Positions 18,187 to 28,717 of a stretch of DNA of 64,000 bases are shown here, piece by piece. How positions within the stretch are numbered: the first letter of the stretch is position 1; the number at the start of each line of letters is the position of its first letter. Source of the DNA: AWTP1-13 sp963814055 (GTDB lineage: Bacteria; Pseudomonadota; Alphaproteobacteria; Rhizobiales; Hyphomicrobiaceae); NCBI GenBank assembly GCA_963814055.1, contig CAWFBJ010000018.1, positions 1 through 64,000 of the forward strand, written 5' to 3'. The notes beneath the pieces are model-generated. The model searched no databases. It was not told the DNA's origin and worked only from the letters and a program-made list of their open reading frames with translations. The translations under genes and the position numbers were made by a program.

Positions 18187-18753
18187 ATGAAGAACACCTT
18201 GTTGACTGCAGCGCTGGCCGGCACAATGCTGCTAGCCATGGGACCTGCGACCCAATCTCGAGAAGCCGCCTCTGCGGCCTTTGCCTATGAGTTCGAGGCC
18301 ATCGAGGGCGGCAAGCTGCCGCTCCGCAAATGGCAAGGCAAGGTGCTCCTTGTCGTCAACACGGCATCCTTCTGCGGCTACACCCAACAGTACGCCGGTC
18401 TACAAACGCTGTGGGAGCGTTACGAAAAGCGGGGACTGGTCGTCATCGGCGTGCCGTCGAACGACTTCGGTGCGCAGGAACCCAAGAGCGAGTCCGAGAT
18501 AGCGAGCTTTTGCCGGGGTGCGTTCGGCATTACTTTTCCACTTACCACCAAGGAAGCCGTCGCTGGCCCGCAGGCGCATCCCTTTTATCGCTGGGCGCGT
18601 GAAGTCCTGGGTCCCGGCAACACGCCGCGATGGAACTTCCACAAATACCTGGTCGGTCGTGACGGCAAGCTGATCACCGGCTACGGCGCTGGGACCGAAC
18701 CGCTATCGCCGACGCTGATCCAAGCCATCGAGACGGCGCTCGGCTCTAAGTAA
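18187..18753 (+). CDS. Glutathione peroxidase-like thiol peroxidase
   Basis: A 188-residue GPx-family protein with an N-terminal signal peptide (LLTAALAGTMLLAMGPA), so it is probably periplasmic. The catalytic block is VVNTASFCGYTQQYAGLQTL with an ordinary cysteine codon at residue 63, not selenocysteine. PRWNFHKYLVGRDG carries the conserved Trp and Asn of the tetrad. The usual NQFG becomes NDFGAQEP, so the conserved Gln is an Asp here, a departure worth checking. The role is reduction of hydroperoxides with thioredoxin or another thiol. I chose the ATG at 18187 to start at the signal peptide. The stop is seven bases from the convergent esterase gene. Confidence 0.88.
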   Translation: MKNTLLTAALAGTMLLAMGPATQSREAASAAFAYEFEAIEGGKLPLRKWQGKVLLVVNTASFCGYTQQYAGLQTLWERYEKRGLVVIGVPSNDFGAQEPKSESEIASFCRGAFGITFPLTTKEAVAGPQAHPFYRWAREVLGPGNTPRWNFHKYLVGRDGKLITGYGAGTEPLSPTLIQAIETALGSK

Positions 18754-18759
18754 AATCAG

Positions 18760-19467
18760 TCATTGCGCAATCTGGTCGAGGAGACGCGCCAGCACCTCCG
18801 GCGCCGTGACGTTAGGGCTGTGGCTGGCATCGATCTCCAAATATTTCCACGCAGGGTCCGACCTGAATCGGCGCGCAAACTGGCCGAAGGTGTCGTCAGG
18901 CGCGGTGCGCGTGCAGTAGATATAGGTGCGCGGCAGATGTGCGGCCGCATTCTTGAGAGCGACGGGCTGGGTGAAGGTCCCGAGCGGCTGCCAGCGTCGG
19001 CGAGGGGTGATCCAGGCGACATCCTCAGGCGTGGTATCGGGTGGCGTCGGATTGGGCGGGAGCAGCCAGCCGTCGCCCTGCGTGCGAGCGGCCTCCTGCC
19101 GAGATGTCCGCGCCGAAGCCGGGAGCAGATCGAACAGGCTTTGCCCGTTCTCGGGCACGAACGCGTCGAGGTAGATCAATCTGGCAATGCGCTCGGCCGC
19201 CCGGTCGGCAACGCCAGTGGCGACCATGCCGCCGTAGCTGTGCCCCACCAGCACGACATTACGCAGATCCTCGCACTCGAGCATCGCGAGAATATCGCCG
19301 ATGTGAGTTTCGAGATTGATCGAACGATTGACCTGATGCGCGCGCTCACCGAGGCCGGTGTAAGTCGGCGTGAATATCTCGTGGCCGGCCGCACGCAGCA
19401 AAGGCCGCACCTTCGTCCAGGCCCAGGCAGCGCTCCACGCACCGTGACAGACGACAAACGTCGACAT
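18760..19467 (-). CDS. Alpha/beta hydrolase (plant-esterase-like)
   Basis: A 235-residue alpha/beta hydrolase that begins directly with the first strand and oxyanion block (TFVVCHGAWSAAWAWTKVRP). The nucleophile elbow is VVLVGHSYGGMVATGVA, and the late His lies in IDASHSPNVTAPEVL. This compact form resembles salicylate-ester/methyl-ester esterases and hydroxynitrile-lyase-type proteins in the EstC group. It is cytosolic. The substrate is unknown. It sits next to an HxlR regulator on the same strand with a 90-base gap. Confidence 0.88.
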   Translation of the reverse strand: MSTFVVCHGAWSAAWAWTKVRPLLRAAGHEIFTPTYTGLGERAHQVNRSINLETHIGDILAMLECEDLRNVVLVGHSYGGMVATGVADRAAERIARLIYLDAFVPENGQSLFDLLPASARTSRQEAARTQGDGWLLPPNPTPPDTTPEDVAWITPRRRWQPLGTFTQPVALKNAAAHLPRTYIYCTRTAPDDTFGQFARRFRSDPAWKYLEIDASHSPNVTAPEVLARLLDQIAQ

Positions 19468-19556
19468 TTATGATTGCGCCTCCCGGTTCTCCCGGTGGCG
19501 AGCCTAGCACGGGTGCATAGACGTCAGGCAATCACCGCGCGAGCATATCGCTACCG

Positions 19557-19871
19557 TCACCCGTACTGGTCGCCCCACGCATAAAGTGCCTTCAGCACGG
19601 GTCTCAAAGCTTGCCCCTTGTCCGTGAGGAAATATTCGTAGCGCGGCGGATGCGTCTGGTAGAGGCGCGTCCCGACCACGCCCTGCGCTTCCAGTGTCTT
19701 GAGGCGCGCCGAAAGCGTGTTCGGCGCCAGGCCCGGCAAGCTGCGCTCGAAATCCTGAAAGCGCAAAGGACCGTAGCGCCGCAAATCTCGAAGGATCAGC
19801 AGCGACCATCGCTCGCCGATCACGTCCAGCGCCCGCGCGACGGGGCACTTCTGTCCATAGGGGGTAGCCAT
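19557..19871 (-). CDS. HxlR-type winged-helix regulator
   Basis: A 104-residue HxlR/MarR-like DNA-binding protein. It starts with a redox-sensing cysteine (GQKCPVARALDVIGERWSL), followed by the recognition region RYGPLRFQDFERSLPGLAPN and the wing RYEYFLTDKGQAL, as in HypR and QorR, which sense oxidants or electrophiles through that cysteine. It lies divergently from a MATE exporter gene with 190 bases between, where the direct repeat CAAGTGAC suggests an operator. Control of the exporter and of itself is the natural inference. Confidence 0.9.
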   Translation of the reverse strand: MATPYGQKCPVARALDVIGERWSLLILRDLRRYGPLRFQDFERSLPGLAPNTLSARLKTLEAQGVVGTRLYQTHPPRYEYFLTDKGQALRPVLKALYAWGDQYG

Positions 19872-19903
19872 GACCTGAGCGTACGCCAGAGATTACATTT
19901 TCG

Positions 19904-19929
19904 CAAGTGACTATAGATTGACAAGTGAC
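19904..19929. promoter_or_regulatory. Direct repeat between HxlR and MATE genes (candidate operator)
   Basis: CAAGTGAC occurs at 19904-19911 and again at 19922-19929, 18 bases apart, so on nearly the same helix face after two turns. The second copy overlaps a TTGACA-like hexamer at 19918-19923. The placement between a divergent regulator and exporter is what an HxlR operator would look like. Confidence 0.4.
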
Positions 19930-20060
19930 ATGGGCAAGGATAGCGATGGCTGATGGCCTGACGGGTATCGGCGCGAGGGCAACACCACGTTCTCCGGTGG
20001 ATGCGAATTCTGCTCCGTTTCGCAACGACCAATGCAATCGAGCGAGGAAAGTACGCCGCC

Positions 20061-21436
20061 ATGGACCAGGTCGTCGCCCGCTCGGTAAACAGAACCCAAC
20101 CGGCCAATCCGCTGCTCTCCGCGCCGATACTGCCGACACTGCTTCGGCTGACGGCGCCCAACCTGGCGGCCATGCTCGTCACCGCGCTGGTGGCGATCTT
20201 CGAGACCGTCTACGTGGGCATCCTCGGCACCACGCAACTGGCTGCCATCGCATTGGTCTTTCCCTTGATCATGCTGATGCAGATGCTCTCGGCTGGCGCG
20301 ATGGGGGGTGGCGTATCCTCGGCCATCAGCCGTGCGCTGGGCGCCGGCGACAGCGAGCGCGCGGCCGCCCTTGCCGTGCACGCGCTGGCTATCGGAACCC
20401 TGGCGGGCCTTGGCTTCTCACTGCTGTTCTTCCTGTTCGGCCGGTCGATCCTGAGCGCGCTCGGCGGCAGCGGTCCGGTTCTCGACCAAGCCGTCCTATA
20501 CGCCAGCGTGGGGCTCACGGGCGCGATCGTGATCTGGCTCCTCAATACCCTGGCATCCATCGTGCGCGGCACGGGCAACATGCGCGTGCCGTCGCTCACC
20601 CTGCTCGCCGCGTCCGCCGTGCAGATCGGACTGGGCGGCACTCTCGGGCTCGGCCTCGGTCCATTTCCACGCTTCGGGCTGATCGGCGTCGCTTCCGGCT
20701 ACGTCGTCGGCTTCACGCTCGGGGCGGCATTTCTGCTTTGGTTCCTTCGCTCGGGGAGAGCGCGCATAACGCTGGCGTTTGGCGCCACGCTCAATCGCGC
20801 GATGTTCTTCGACATCCTGAAGGTCGGCGCGTTGGCGGCATTCTCGCCGTTGCAATCGGTACTGACGGTGCTGATCCTGACGAAGCTGGTGGCCAGCTTC
20901 GGCACGGAGGCGCTGGCCGGCTACGGCATCGGCGCCCGCCTCGAGTTCCTGCTGGTGCCTATCGTATTTGCCGTCGGGGTTGCCAGCGTGCCGATGGTGG
21001 GCATGGCCATCGGCGCCGGCAACGTGGCACGCGCGCGCCAGGTGGCGTGGACCGCTGCAGGTGCCGCAGCTATTGCAGTGGGACTTATCGGTCTTGTCGT
21101 GGCGGCAATGCCTGACCTCTGGTCGGGACTGTTCACGACCGATCCCGCCGTTCGTGCCGCGGCCAACCTGTATCTGCGTTGGGTCGGGCCGGTGTTCGGC
21201 TACCTTCGGTCTCGGACTTGCACTCTACTTCGCATCGCAGGGCTCGGGCAAAATCCTGGGGCCGGTGCTGGCCGCCAGCCGTTCGCCTTATCGTGATTGC
21301 GCTTGGCGGCTGGTGGCTGGCATCGAGCGCTGCGCCGGCCTGGATGATCTTCGCGCTCGTCAGCCTGTCGATGGTGGCCTATGGGGCTGCCACGGCAGCC
21401 GCCGTGCGTTTCACGCCTTGGGACGATCGCGCCTAG
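20061..21436 (+). CDS. MATE-family multidrug efflux transporter (split by frameshifts)
   Basis: About 458 residues with twelve predicted helices, the usual MATE size. The front reads PILPTLLRLTAPNLAAMLVT and the middle AIVIWLLNTLASIVRGTGNM, both hallmark MATE segments. The frame from 20061 runs to near 21205 (NLYLRWVGPVFGY). The next part is in another frame (FGLGLALYFASQGSGKILGP), and the end in a third (VRLIVIALGGWWLASS to the stop at 21436). Two single-base indels at about 21205 and 21280 explain this. ATG at 20061 follows a GAGGAAAG site. It exports cationic drugs or metabolites by sodium or proton antiport and is probably controlled by the divergent HxlR gene. Confidence 0.85.
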
Positions 21437-21454
21437 AGCCGGACCGGATCGAAC

Positions 21455-22389
<935 letters not shown>

Positions 22390-22528
22390 GCGCGGCGCTC
22401 CCCTGCTACGGTTCGCGTCTCGCGTATCGAAGGGCATCGGCCGGGGATACTCCGTCACACACGTGGCGCGTTCTAGCAAGTGGCGCCAGGGCTTGCAAAT
22501 TCGGACGAAGGAATCAGGCGCGAATACG

Positions 22529-22556
22529 CAAACCGCCGCCCGTGAGGGGCGGCGGT
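22529..22556 (-). terminator. Hairpin terminator between lipoprotein gene and prs
   Basis: A perfect nine-base stem, CCGCCGCCC at 22533-22541 with GGGCGGCGG at 22547-22555 and a five-base loop. Read on the minus strand it lies just after the lipoprotein stop and is followed by TTTGCGTATT. This fits an intrinsic terminator separating the lipoprotein message from prs. Confidence 0.6.
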
Positions 22557-22562
22557 GGCGAG

Positions 22563-23645
22563 TCAATTGACCGCTCTGTTCGTTGGCAGAAGCTTGGCGA
22601 TGCCCTGGACTGCGGCACCGGCCGCCTGGTCGGCAGTCCTGCCCCAGGCGCCGTCCAGGGAACCCTCGGGAATGTCGTTCTTCTGGGCCACCGTGCCCAG
22701 CCGCTTGCCCTGCGGGTCCTTGACGACCCATTCGATCTGGATCGCCTGTTTACCTTCCCTGGCCTCGCCCAGCGTTACAGCGCCTTCGACCCGATAGGCG
22801 GTCGTCGAGGCGCGATCAGCAAGTGTCACACCCTTGCTCTGCAATTCGCGCTGGATGGCGGCGGTGAGCGACTTGCTGCCATCGCCGGGCGCCCCCGTGA
22901 CGGTCGGAACGAGAGCCGTGACCGGACCATTCTCGCGATTGATGCTGCCCGTGGTCTGATCAGACGCCGGTGGCGGCCGCCGCGACATTCGCCTTCGCAG
23001 CCGGACGCGCAGCCTTCGCCGTGGCGGCAGGCGTGTCGTCCTTCTGACCTCCGACGCCTGCAGGAGCGGCAGCCGGAGGAGCGGCGGCTGGAGTGGAAGC
23101 GATGGCCGCACGGGCACTCGGCAGCCAGGCAACAAACGAGCCGGTCGCCTTCGCGGTGATCGATTGCGCAACCGGCGGCGTGATCGCCGCCCATGGATCG
23201 CGCGACGGATTGCCGGGCACCATTTCCTCGCCCGTAAAGCGGTTCACGCGCTTGCCCGTCGGATCGCTGACATCGAGCACGTAGGAAACCTTCGTCCCAT
23301 TCTTTTCCTTGGCGGCAAGAATGTAGGGGCGCAGGTGATAATCAGCGCGTCTCCTCCTTGCTGGCGGTCACCGTAACGCGCTGCTTGCCGAGCGCAGAGG
23401 CGAACTCCTGATGGAGCTGCTTGCCCAGTGCGTCAGGCGGCCCGACGATCGAATTCAGCGCAACCTTGGCGACCGAGCTCGACGGCCGCCTTGGGCGGAG
23501 CAGCCGGCTCCTGGGTGGTATTGTTCGCGGTCTCAAACAGAGAACTGCCACAGCCCGCAAGGCTAAGCCCTGCGAAGCCAATGACGACGGCCAGCGCCAC
23601 CAACAAACGATGGCGCCGCGCCGCAGCAGCGTCCGTGGTCGTCAC
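22563..23645 (-). CDS. Rhizobiales-type lipoprotein (split by frameshifts)
   Basis: Pieces in three frames read as one protein of about 360 residues. It starts at GTG 23645 with a signal (RLLVALAVVIGFAGLSLAGC) that ends in a lipobox, followed by TANNTTQEPAAPPKAA. It continues with SSVAKVALNSIVGPPDALGK, then SDPTGKRVNRFTGEEMVPGN, a Pro/Ala-rich linker, and INRENGPVTALVPTVTGAPG through TAYRVEGAVTLGEAREGKQA to the stop at 22563. At least three indels are needed. The protein looks like two copies of a small domain joined by a linker, each with a short-chain PDGxGKRL-like end. It is an outer-membrane or inner-membrane lipoprotein of unknown function, commonly beside pgeF in this order. Confidence 0.7.
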
Positions 23646-23845
23646 AGTGACCCCCCTATCCTCGAAGTCCAGCTGAATCCCGGTTGCCGACGTACAAACC
23701 CTGCGGCGGGTGATTCTTACGATCGTTACCCCAGCAAACTCCCTATCCCCTGACAATATCCGGGTCGCGATACGAACCAGGGGAAAACTCCAACAATCCT
23801 AACGCGCGCGCGATCCAGCCTTGCCAAATTTGTGGAAAACGACCG

Positions 23846-24621
23846 CTAAGTCAAGACGATGGCGGATATTTGGCGGCCATAGTCGGGCTCCTGCCGGGAG
23901 CGCGTCCGGCGATAGCTGAAGAAATCCTCGTTACGAGCATAGGTACACACACCCAGCGCAACGGCATTGGCCACTTCCGCTTGCCGCAAGCGGTGCCCGA
24001 CGTAGCCGGAAAGATCGAAGTGCGGCCGCGCGTTCATATTGGGCAAAGTGAAGAAGCGGGCGCTGTCGCTGTCGCGATCGAGAAACTGAGCTTTGAATTC
24101 CGGACCCACTTCGTAGGCGTCCTGGCCGATGCAGGGCCCGACGGCCGCCAGGATGCGCTCGCGCTTCGCCCCCAGGCCTTCCATCGCCTCGATCGCAGCC
24201 TCGACGACCCCGCTCAGGGCGCCGCGCCAACCGGCATGGGCCGCAGCGACGACGCGAGCCTGTGCGTCGGCGAACAGCACGGGCGCACAATCGGCCGTCA
24301 GCACACCAAGCGCAATGCCCGGTGTCGCGGTCACCATGGCATCCGCCTTCGGCCGCTCGCCGGCAGGCCACGGCTCGTTCGACGACGAGCGCGGTCGTGC
24401 CGTGCACCTGGTACGCCGACGCAAGATTCGCCGGCACCCAGATGCGACGTCACGCGACCCCGGTTCTCCCGGATCGCCGCCGGCTCGTCCTTTGAGCCGA
24501 TGCCGCAGTTGAGGCTTGCATAGATGCCCGCCGACACACCGCCGTGCCGCGTGAAGAAGCCGTGCGCAATGCCCGTCAAACTGGAGAGGCCGGGGGCCAG
24601 GAGAGGTTTCGGCATGCTCAT
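23846..24621 (-). CDS. pgeF: Purine nucleoside phosphorylase/laccase-domain protein PgeF (split by frameshifts)
   Basis: About 258 residues after joining, the usual YfiH/PgeF length. The start MSMPKPLLAPGLSS leads into GIAHGFFTRHGGVSAGIYAS. The next part, in another frame, is ASAYQVHGTTALVVE. The last, in a third frame, holds LTADCAPVLFAD, VAAAHAGWRGALSGVVEAA and VGPCIGQDAYEVG, which carry the His/Cys zinc ligands of the family. The enzyme removes wrongly added L-Ser from peptidoglycan stems and can act on purine nucleosides. Indels fall near 24440 and 24370. Its start is three bases from the stop of the upstream midA gene, so the two are one operon. Confidence 0.88.
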
Positions 24622-24624
24622 GTC

Positions 24625-25713
24625 CTAGCCGAACGGCGGCGGCGGCGGAAGGTGCGGCGAGGCGACCGCCATCACCTTGAAAAGCCCGCCCATGCCGCCC
24701 GGGGAAATCAACCGCTGCACGGCCGCTTCGATCTCGCCGGCCCGGTCGGGATTGGCCGCCATGAGCGTGCTGCGTGCGCTCGACGATACCGAGGCGCCCG
24801 AGAAATTCAGCCTGGGTGATCGGGCCGTGCGTTGCAAGGCCCGCGGCGCGAGCCTTCTCCGCCAAGGCGGCAAACTGCACGTGAGCGGTCAGGTCTGCCG
24901 TCCCCGGCTCGAGGAGCGGATCGGCGTAGGCGTGGCGGCGGACGGCCTGCAGCGTGTCGCCGAATCGACGGCTCGGCGGGGCCATAGTCTAAGAAAAGAG
25001 CGATGCAAGGTTCGGTTCGCGCGGCGAGCACCCGTAGCACCTCGTCCTCGCCGGCGCGCAATTCGACGATGGCACCATTCTCCGGCGCCGCGGCACTGCG
25101 GAAATCCACACGCGGGCCAACGGCAAACCGCAGGCTGCAATCCAGGCCCACATCGATGACACGCTCGTGCCAGGCATCCCCAACGGACACCAACTGGCGA
25201 ATGGGCAGCGCATCGAGAAACTCGTTGGCAACCACGATTGCGGCCCCCGGCGGAACCTGGTCAAGCGCAAGATGCCAGGTTGCGCGACTGCCGAGCGAAG
25301 CCAGAGTCTGCTTTTGCGCCGCGCGGAGCGAAGCGCTCACCTCGATCAGATGGATCGTCGCCGCATCGAGGAACCGAGGCATCGCCCGTGCAGCGCGCCA
25401 CGCATCGCGCATCAAGGTGCCCCGACCAGGCCCAAGCTCGACGAGGCGCAGCGGCGACGGTCGGCCCATGCCCTGCCACACAACGGCTGACCAGAGACCG
25501 ATCAGCTCGCCGAAAACCTGACTGATCTCAGGCGCGGTGACGAAATCCCCGTCGGCACCGATGGTGGCCGCCCGCTGCCAATAGCCGTGCCGCGGGATCT
25601 TCGAGACAGACCCGCATGTACTGGTCCACCGGCAGCGGTCCATCCTGCGCGATGCGCGCGCGCAGGACGTCGAGCAGCGGCAAATCGGTTCTGTCAGCCT
25701 GAGCGTTGGGCAT
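24625..25713 (-). CDS. MidA/NDUFAF7-family SAM-dependent methyltransferase (split by frameshifts)
   Basis: About 362 residues after joining, the normal length for COG1565. The N-terminus (LPLLDVLRARIAQDGPLPVD, ATG at 25713) passes to a second frame near 25580 with DFVTAPEISQVFGELIGLWS and the SAM site LRLVELGPGRGTLMRDAWR. The tail is in further frames: HAYADPLLEPGTADLTAHVQ, then GEIEAAVQRLISPGGMGGL to the stop at 24625. The mitochondrial homologue methylates an arginine of the complex I 49-kDa subunit, so complex I assembly is the likely role. The ATG overlaps the last codons of lgt, and pgeF follows three bases later, so lgt-midA-pgeF form an operon. Three or more indels are needed. Confidence 0.85.
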
Positions 25714-26542
25714 CGGCGGAAGCGGGGGTGCGCCTGGCGGCCTCGCGCAAGAGCCAGATGCCGACAGCGATCATGGGCAGGGAATAGAGAATGCCTGCAG
25801 TGAAAGGCCCCAAGCGTCAGCACGTGGCCAGGGTCGGGTTCGCGGAAGAACTCGCAGAACGAGCGGGCGAGCCCATAGCCGAGCATGAACGCTCCCGCCA
25901 CCAGCCCTGGCCGCCGCAGCGCCAGAAGCTTGTGCGTGAGCCACCACAGGACGGCAAACAGCACGAGCCCCTCGAAGAAGTGCCTCGTAGAGCTGGCTGG
26001 GGTGGCGCTCGACCAGGTCGGCCCCGGGAAAGACCATTGCCCAGGGCACAGTGCTCGGCCGGCCGACCAGCTCCGCGTTGATGAAGTTCGCCAGGCGACC
26101 GAAAAACAGGCCGATAGGCGTGGCCGCGGCGCACAGGTCGAGCATGCTCCAGGGGTTGGCATTGGTGCGACGCGCAAACACCAGGATGGCGAGGATGGAG
26201 CCGATGAGACCGCCGTGGAACGCCATGCCGCCTTTCCAGACGGCCGGAATGTCCAGGGGATTCATGAGAAAGTGCCGCGGCTCGTAGAACAGGACATAGC
26301 CCAGCCGCCCACCCAGGAGCACGCCGACCGTCATATAGATGAGAAGATCGTCGACCCTTTGCGGCTCGAGCGGCGGCTTGTCGCCGGCCCACAGCTGGCG
26401 CTGATCCAGCAGGCGCTTGATATACAGCCATCCGAGCAGCAGACCGGCAATATAGGCAAGGCCGTACCATTTGACCGACAAGCGGTCCGAGCTGGAGCGC
26501 AACGGGATCGATGACCGGATAGGGAATGGCGAGCAAGCGCAT
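25694..26542 (-). CDS. lgt: Prolipoprotein diacylglyceryl transferase (split by frameshifts)
   Basis: About 282 residues, the usual Lgt size, with about seven membrane helices. The start is MRLLAIPYPVIDPVALQ from ATG 26542. A second frame from near 26490 gives VKWYGLAYIAGLLLGWLYIK, GRLGYVLFYEPRHFLMNP, GGMAFHGGLIGSILAILVFA, GRLANFINAELVGRPS and RHPSQLYEALLRG, all core Lgt blocks. The tail, VLFAVLWWLTHKLLALRRPG and LPMIAVGIWLLREAARRTP, lies in other frames and ends at 25694. Lgt attaches diacylglyceryl to the lipobox cysteine of prolipoproteins in the inner membrane. It is essential, so the three indels are best read as sequence errors. Confidence 0.9.
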
Positions 26543-26658
26543 GTGCAGACGTCCGAATTGGCGAGCCCAGCTCCAGCCGGCTTGATCAGGTCGGGAGCGA
26601 TCCCCATAGTACAGGAACAGGCTAGGCGAAAGGCCCGGCACAGGATACATGCGCGGCC

Positions 26659-26919
26659 ATGACACAGACGAACAACCGCTTCCTCGACGAGCTGTCGAAG
26701 CTTCTCACGGACGCTGCCGGCGCCGCGCAGGGCATGCGCCGCGAGGTCGAAACCCTGATGAAGACCCAGGGCGAGCGCATCCTTCGCGAAATGGACGTGG
26801 TCCAGCGCGAAGAATTCGAGGCCGTCAAGGAAATGGCAACCAAGGCGCGCGACGAGAACGAAGAGCTGAAAGCACGCATCGCCGCCCTCGAAGCAGCCCT
26901 CGCGCAGGCAGGCCGGTAG
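26659..26919 (+). CDS. ubiK: UbiK/BMFP-family accessory factor
   Basis: An 86-residue, almost wholly helical protein: NNRFLDELSKLLTDAAGAAQ, then VETLMKTQGERILREMDVVQ, then a C-terminal coiled coil (ELKARIAALEAALAQ). This is the membrane-fusogenic BMFP fold (DUF526). The E. coli member UbiK binds UbiJ and lipids and helps the aerobic ubiquinone-biosynthesis complex. It is divergent from lgt with a 116-base shared promoter region, an arrangement conserved in Rhizobiales. From 26920 to 27175 I see no gene. Confidence 0.85.
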   Translation: MTQTNNRFLDELSKLLTDAAGAAQGMRREVETLMKTQGERILREMDVVQREEFEAVKEMATKARDENEELKARIAALEAALAQAGR

Positions 26920-27175
26920 CTCGCCCGGAGACGCACGGCGCTTGACATCCGTTTCGGACAGTCCCCAGCCACTTGCGACGTTGCCTTTTGCACAGCTCCT
27001 GTCGCTTAACGGCCATTTTGGTCGTGGAGATTGAGGGCGCCCGCTTGCCACCGGCAAGACGCTTCGATTACGTCATGACTCATAGGGACAGATGGCGGAC
27101 ATCAGCGGGGCCGCCACTTAGCCGGCTTAGAACAAACCACGAGCCGCAGCAAAAGCGCTCGGAAGGAGTTGGACA

Positions 27176-27670
27176 ATGGCGACCGCCGAGGCAGGCCAGG
27201 CCCGCAACAATCCTCTTGATTTGGTCGAGCACATCGCCGGCAAGCACGACTGGGCGATGGATCGCGCCAGCGACGACGAACTCACGCTCACGGTCGCCGG
27301 CCAGTGGACCGACTATCACGTGTCGCTGAACTGGCGGGGCGATCTGGAGACATTGCATGTTGCCTCCGCGTTCGACGCCAAGATCCCGGAAAACCGGCTC
27401 AACGAGGTCTACCGGCTGGTGGCGCAGATCAACGAGCAGCTGTGGCTCGGGCACTTCGACGTGTGGATCCGCGAAGGGCTCATCATGTATCGCCACGGCC
27501 TGATGCTGAACGGCGCGCTTGCGACCGAAGGCCAGTGCGAGGCCCTGTTCAAAGTGGCTCTGGAGGCTTGCGAGCGCTACTATCAGGCCTTCCAGTTCGT
27601 GGTCTGGGCCGGCAAGGAAAGCCGCGAAGCCCTGGCCTCCAGCATGTTCGAGACCGAAGGCCGGGCTTGA
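27176..27670 (+). CDS. YbjN-domain protein
   Basis: A 164-residue protein with the YbjN fold, similar to type III secretion chaperones. The family blocks are DWAMDRASDDELTLTVAGQW, SLNWRGDLETLHVASAFDAK, RLNEVYRLVAQINEQLWLGH and FDVWIREGLIMYRHGLMLN. The role in Alphaproteobacteria is unknown; E. coli YbjN affects motility and stress responses. It is cytosolic. The start ATG at 27176 follows a GGAAGGAG ribosome site. It precedes proC with a 114-base gap, and the ubiK-ybjN-proC order is conserved in Rhizobiales. Confidence 0.9.
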   Translation: MATAEAGQARNNPLDLVEHIAGKHDWAMDRASDDELTLTVAGQWTDYHVSLNWRGDLETLHVASAFDAKIPENRLNEVYRLVAQINEQLWLGHFDVWIREGLIMYRHGLMLNGALATEGQCEALFKVALEACERYYQAFQFVVWAGKESREALASSMFETEGRA

Positions 27671-27784
27671 TCCGCCCGCAGGTTTGATTATTCCCTACTT
27701 CCCAGCGGGATACGCGCGATAGTGGTCGCGCGATAGTTTCACTCAGGCTGCGCATCTTGTCGCGGCGGCTGGCGAGGTAAGCCA

Positions 27785-28609
27785 ATGTCAATCAAGCTTG
27801 ACGGTCCGTTGCTGCTCGCGGGCGCGGGCAACATGGGCTTCGCCCTGCTCAGCGGATGGCTCGAGCGCGGGCTCGATCCGGCGCGCGTTATCGTGCAGGA
27901 CCCCGCGCCGCCACCGCGCATCAAGCAGACGCTCGACGGGCTCGGCATCGAGGTGCGCGGCGAAGTGCGCTCGCTGTCCGAGCCGCCGGCCGTGATCCTG
28001 GTGGCGGTGAAGCCGCAGGTCATGGACCAGGCGTTTCCGCCGCTGGGCCGGCTTGCGGGCAAGAACACAGTCGTGCTGTCCGTAGCCGCAGGCCGCCCCA
28101 TCAACGGCTTCGAGGCGCATCTGGCGCCGGGCATCGCCGTGGTGCGCGCGATGCCCAACACGCCGGCCTCGGTGGGACGCGGTATTACCGTGGCCGTCGG
28201 CAATGCGCACATGACGCCGGCGCAGCGCAATACCTGCGACCAGCTGCTGCGGGCCGTGGGTGAAGTCGCTTGGGTCGACGACGAGGGCCTGATGGATGCC
28301 GTGACTGCGGTGTCGGGCTCGGGCCCGGCCTATGTGTTCTATCTCGCGGAATGCATGGCAAAGGCCGGTGCCGACGCCGGACTTCCACCAGAATTGGCAG
28401 GTCAGCTGGCCTGCTGGACCGTCGCCGGGGCCGGCGAACTGCTGCATCGCTCGGACCTGGACCCGGCGGTGCTGCGCCAGAACGTCACTTCCCCCAACGG
28501 GACGACGTTTGCGGCCCTACAGGTGTTGATGGGCGAGGACGGTCTTGCGAAGCTGATGCACAACGCGGTGGCCGCGGCAGCGCGCCGGTCGCGCGAACTG
28601 GCGAAGTAG
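27785..28609 (+). CDS. proC: Pyrroline-5-carboxylate reductase
   Basis: A 274-residue ProC of normal length. The N-terminal Rossmann fold shows LLLAGAGNMGFALLSGWLER. The catalytic and dimer region shows VRAMPNTPASVGRGITV and DAVTAVSGSGPAYVFYLAEC, and the C-terminal part ends LRQNVTSPNGTTFAALQVL. It reduces 1-pyrroline-5-carboxylate to L-proline with NAD(P)H in the cytosol, the last step of proline synthesis. No proA or proB is in the window. An ATG at 27785 with a GCGAGGTAAG site fits. The gene is intact, unlike the block to its left. Confidence 0.93.
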   Translation: MSIKLDGPLLLAGAGNMGFALLSGWLERGLDPARVIVQDPAPPPRIKQTLDGLGIEVRGEVRSLSEPPAVILVAVKPQVMDQAFPPLGRLAGKNTVVLSVAAGRPINGFEAHLAPGIAVVRAMPNTPASVGRGITVAVGNAHMTPAQRNTCDQLLRAVGEVAWVDDEGLMDAVTAVSGSGPAYVFYLAECMAKAGADAGLPPELAGQLACWTVAGAGELLHRSDLDPAVLRQNVTSPNGTTFAALQVLMGEDGLAKLMHNAVAAAARRSRELAK

Positions 28610-28717
28610 CGAAACGGCCCAATTCCGGGCTTTCCAAGCGCTGCTGGCCAAGCGCGGGCGTTGCGCCTATTTTGGCGGCCGTTTGCGAGGCCCTCGCACA
28701 AGCACCAAGAGCAAGCC

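Noticed and set aside
18373..18375. Selenocysteine at the peroxidase active site
   Set aside because: The codon is TGC, an ordinary cysteine, and there is no in-frame TGA or SECIS-like element.
23829..23839. DnaA-like box near pgeF
   Set aside because: The reverse strand reads TTTTCCACA, a weak box, single, within a short intergenic gap. It is expected by chance.
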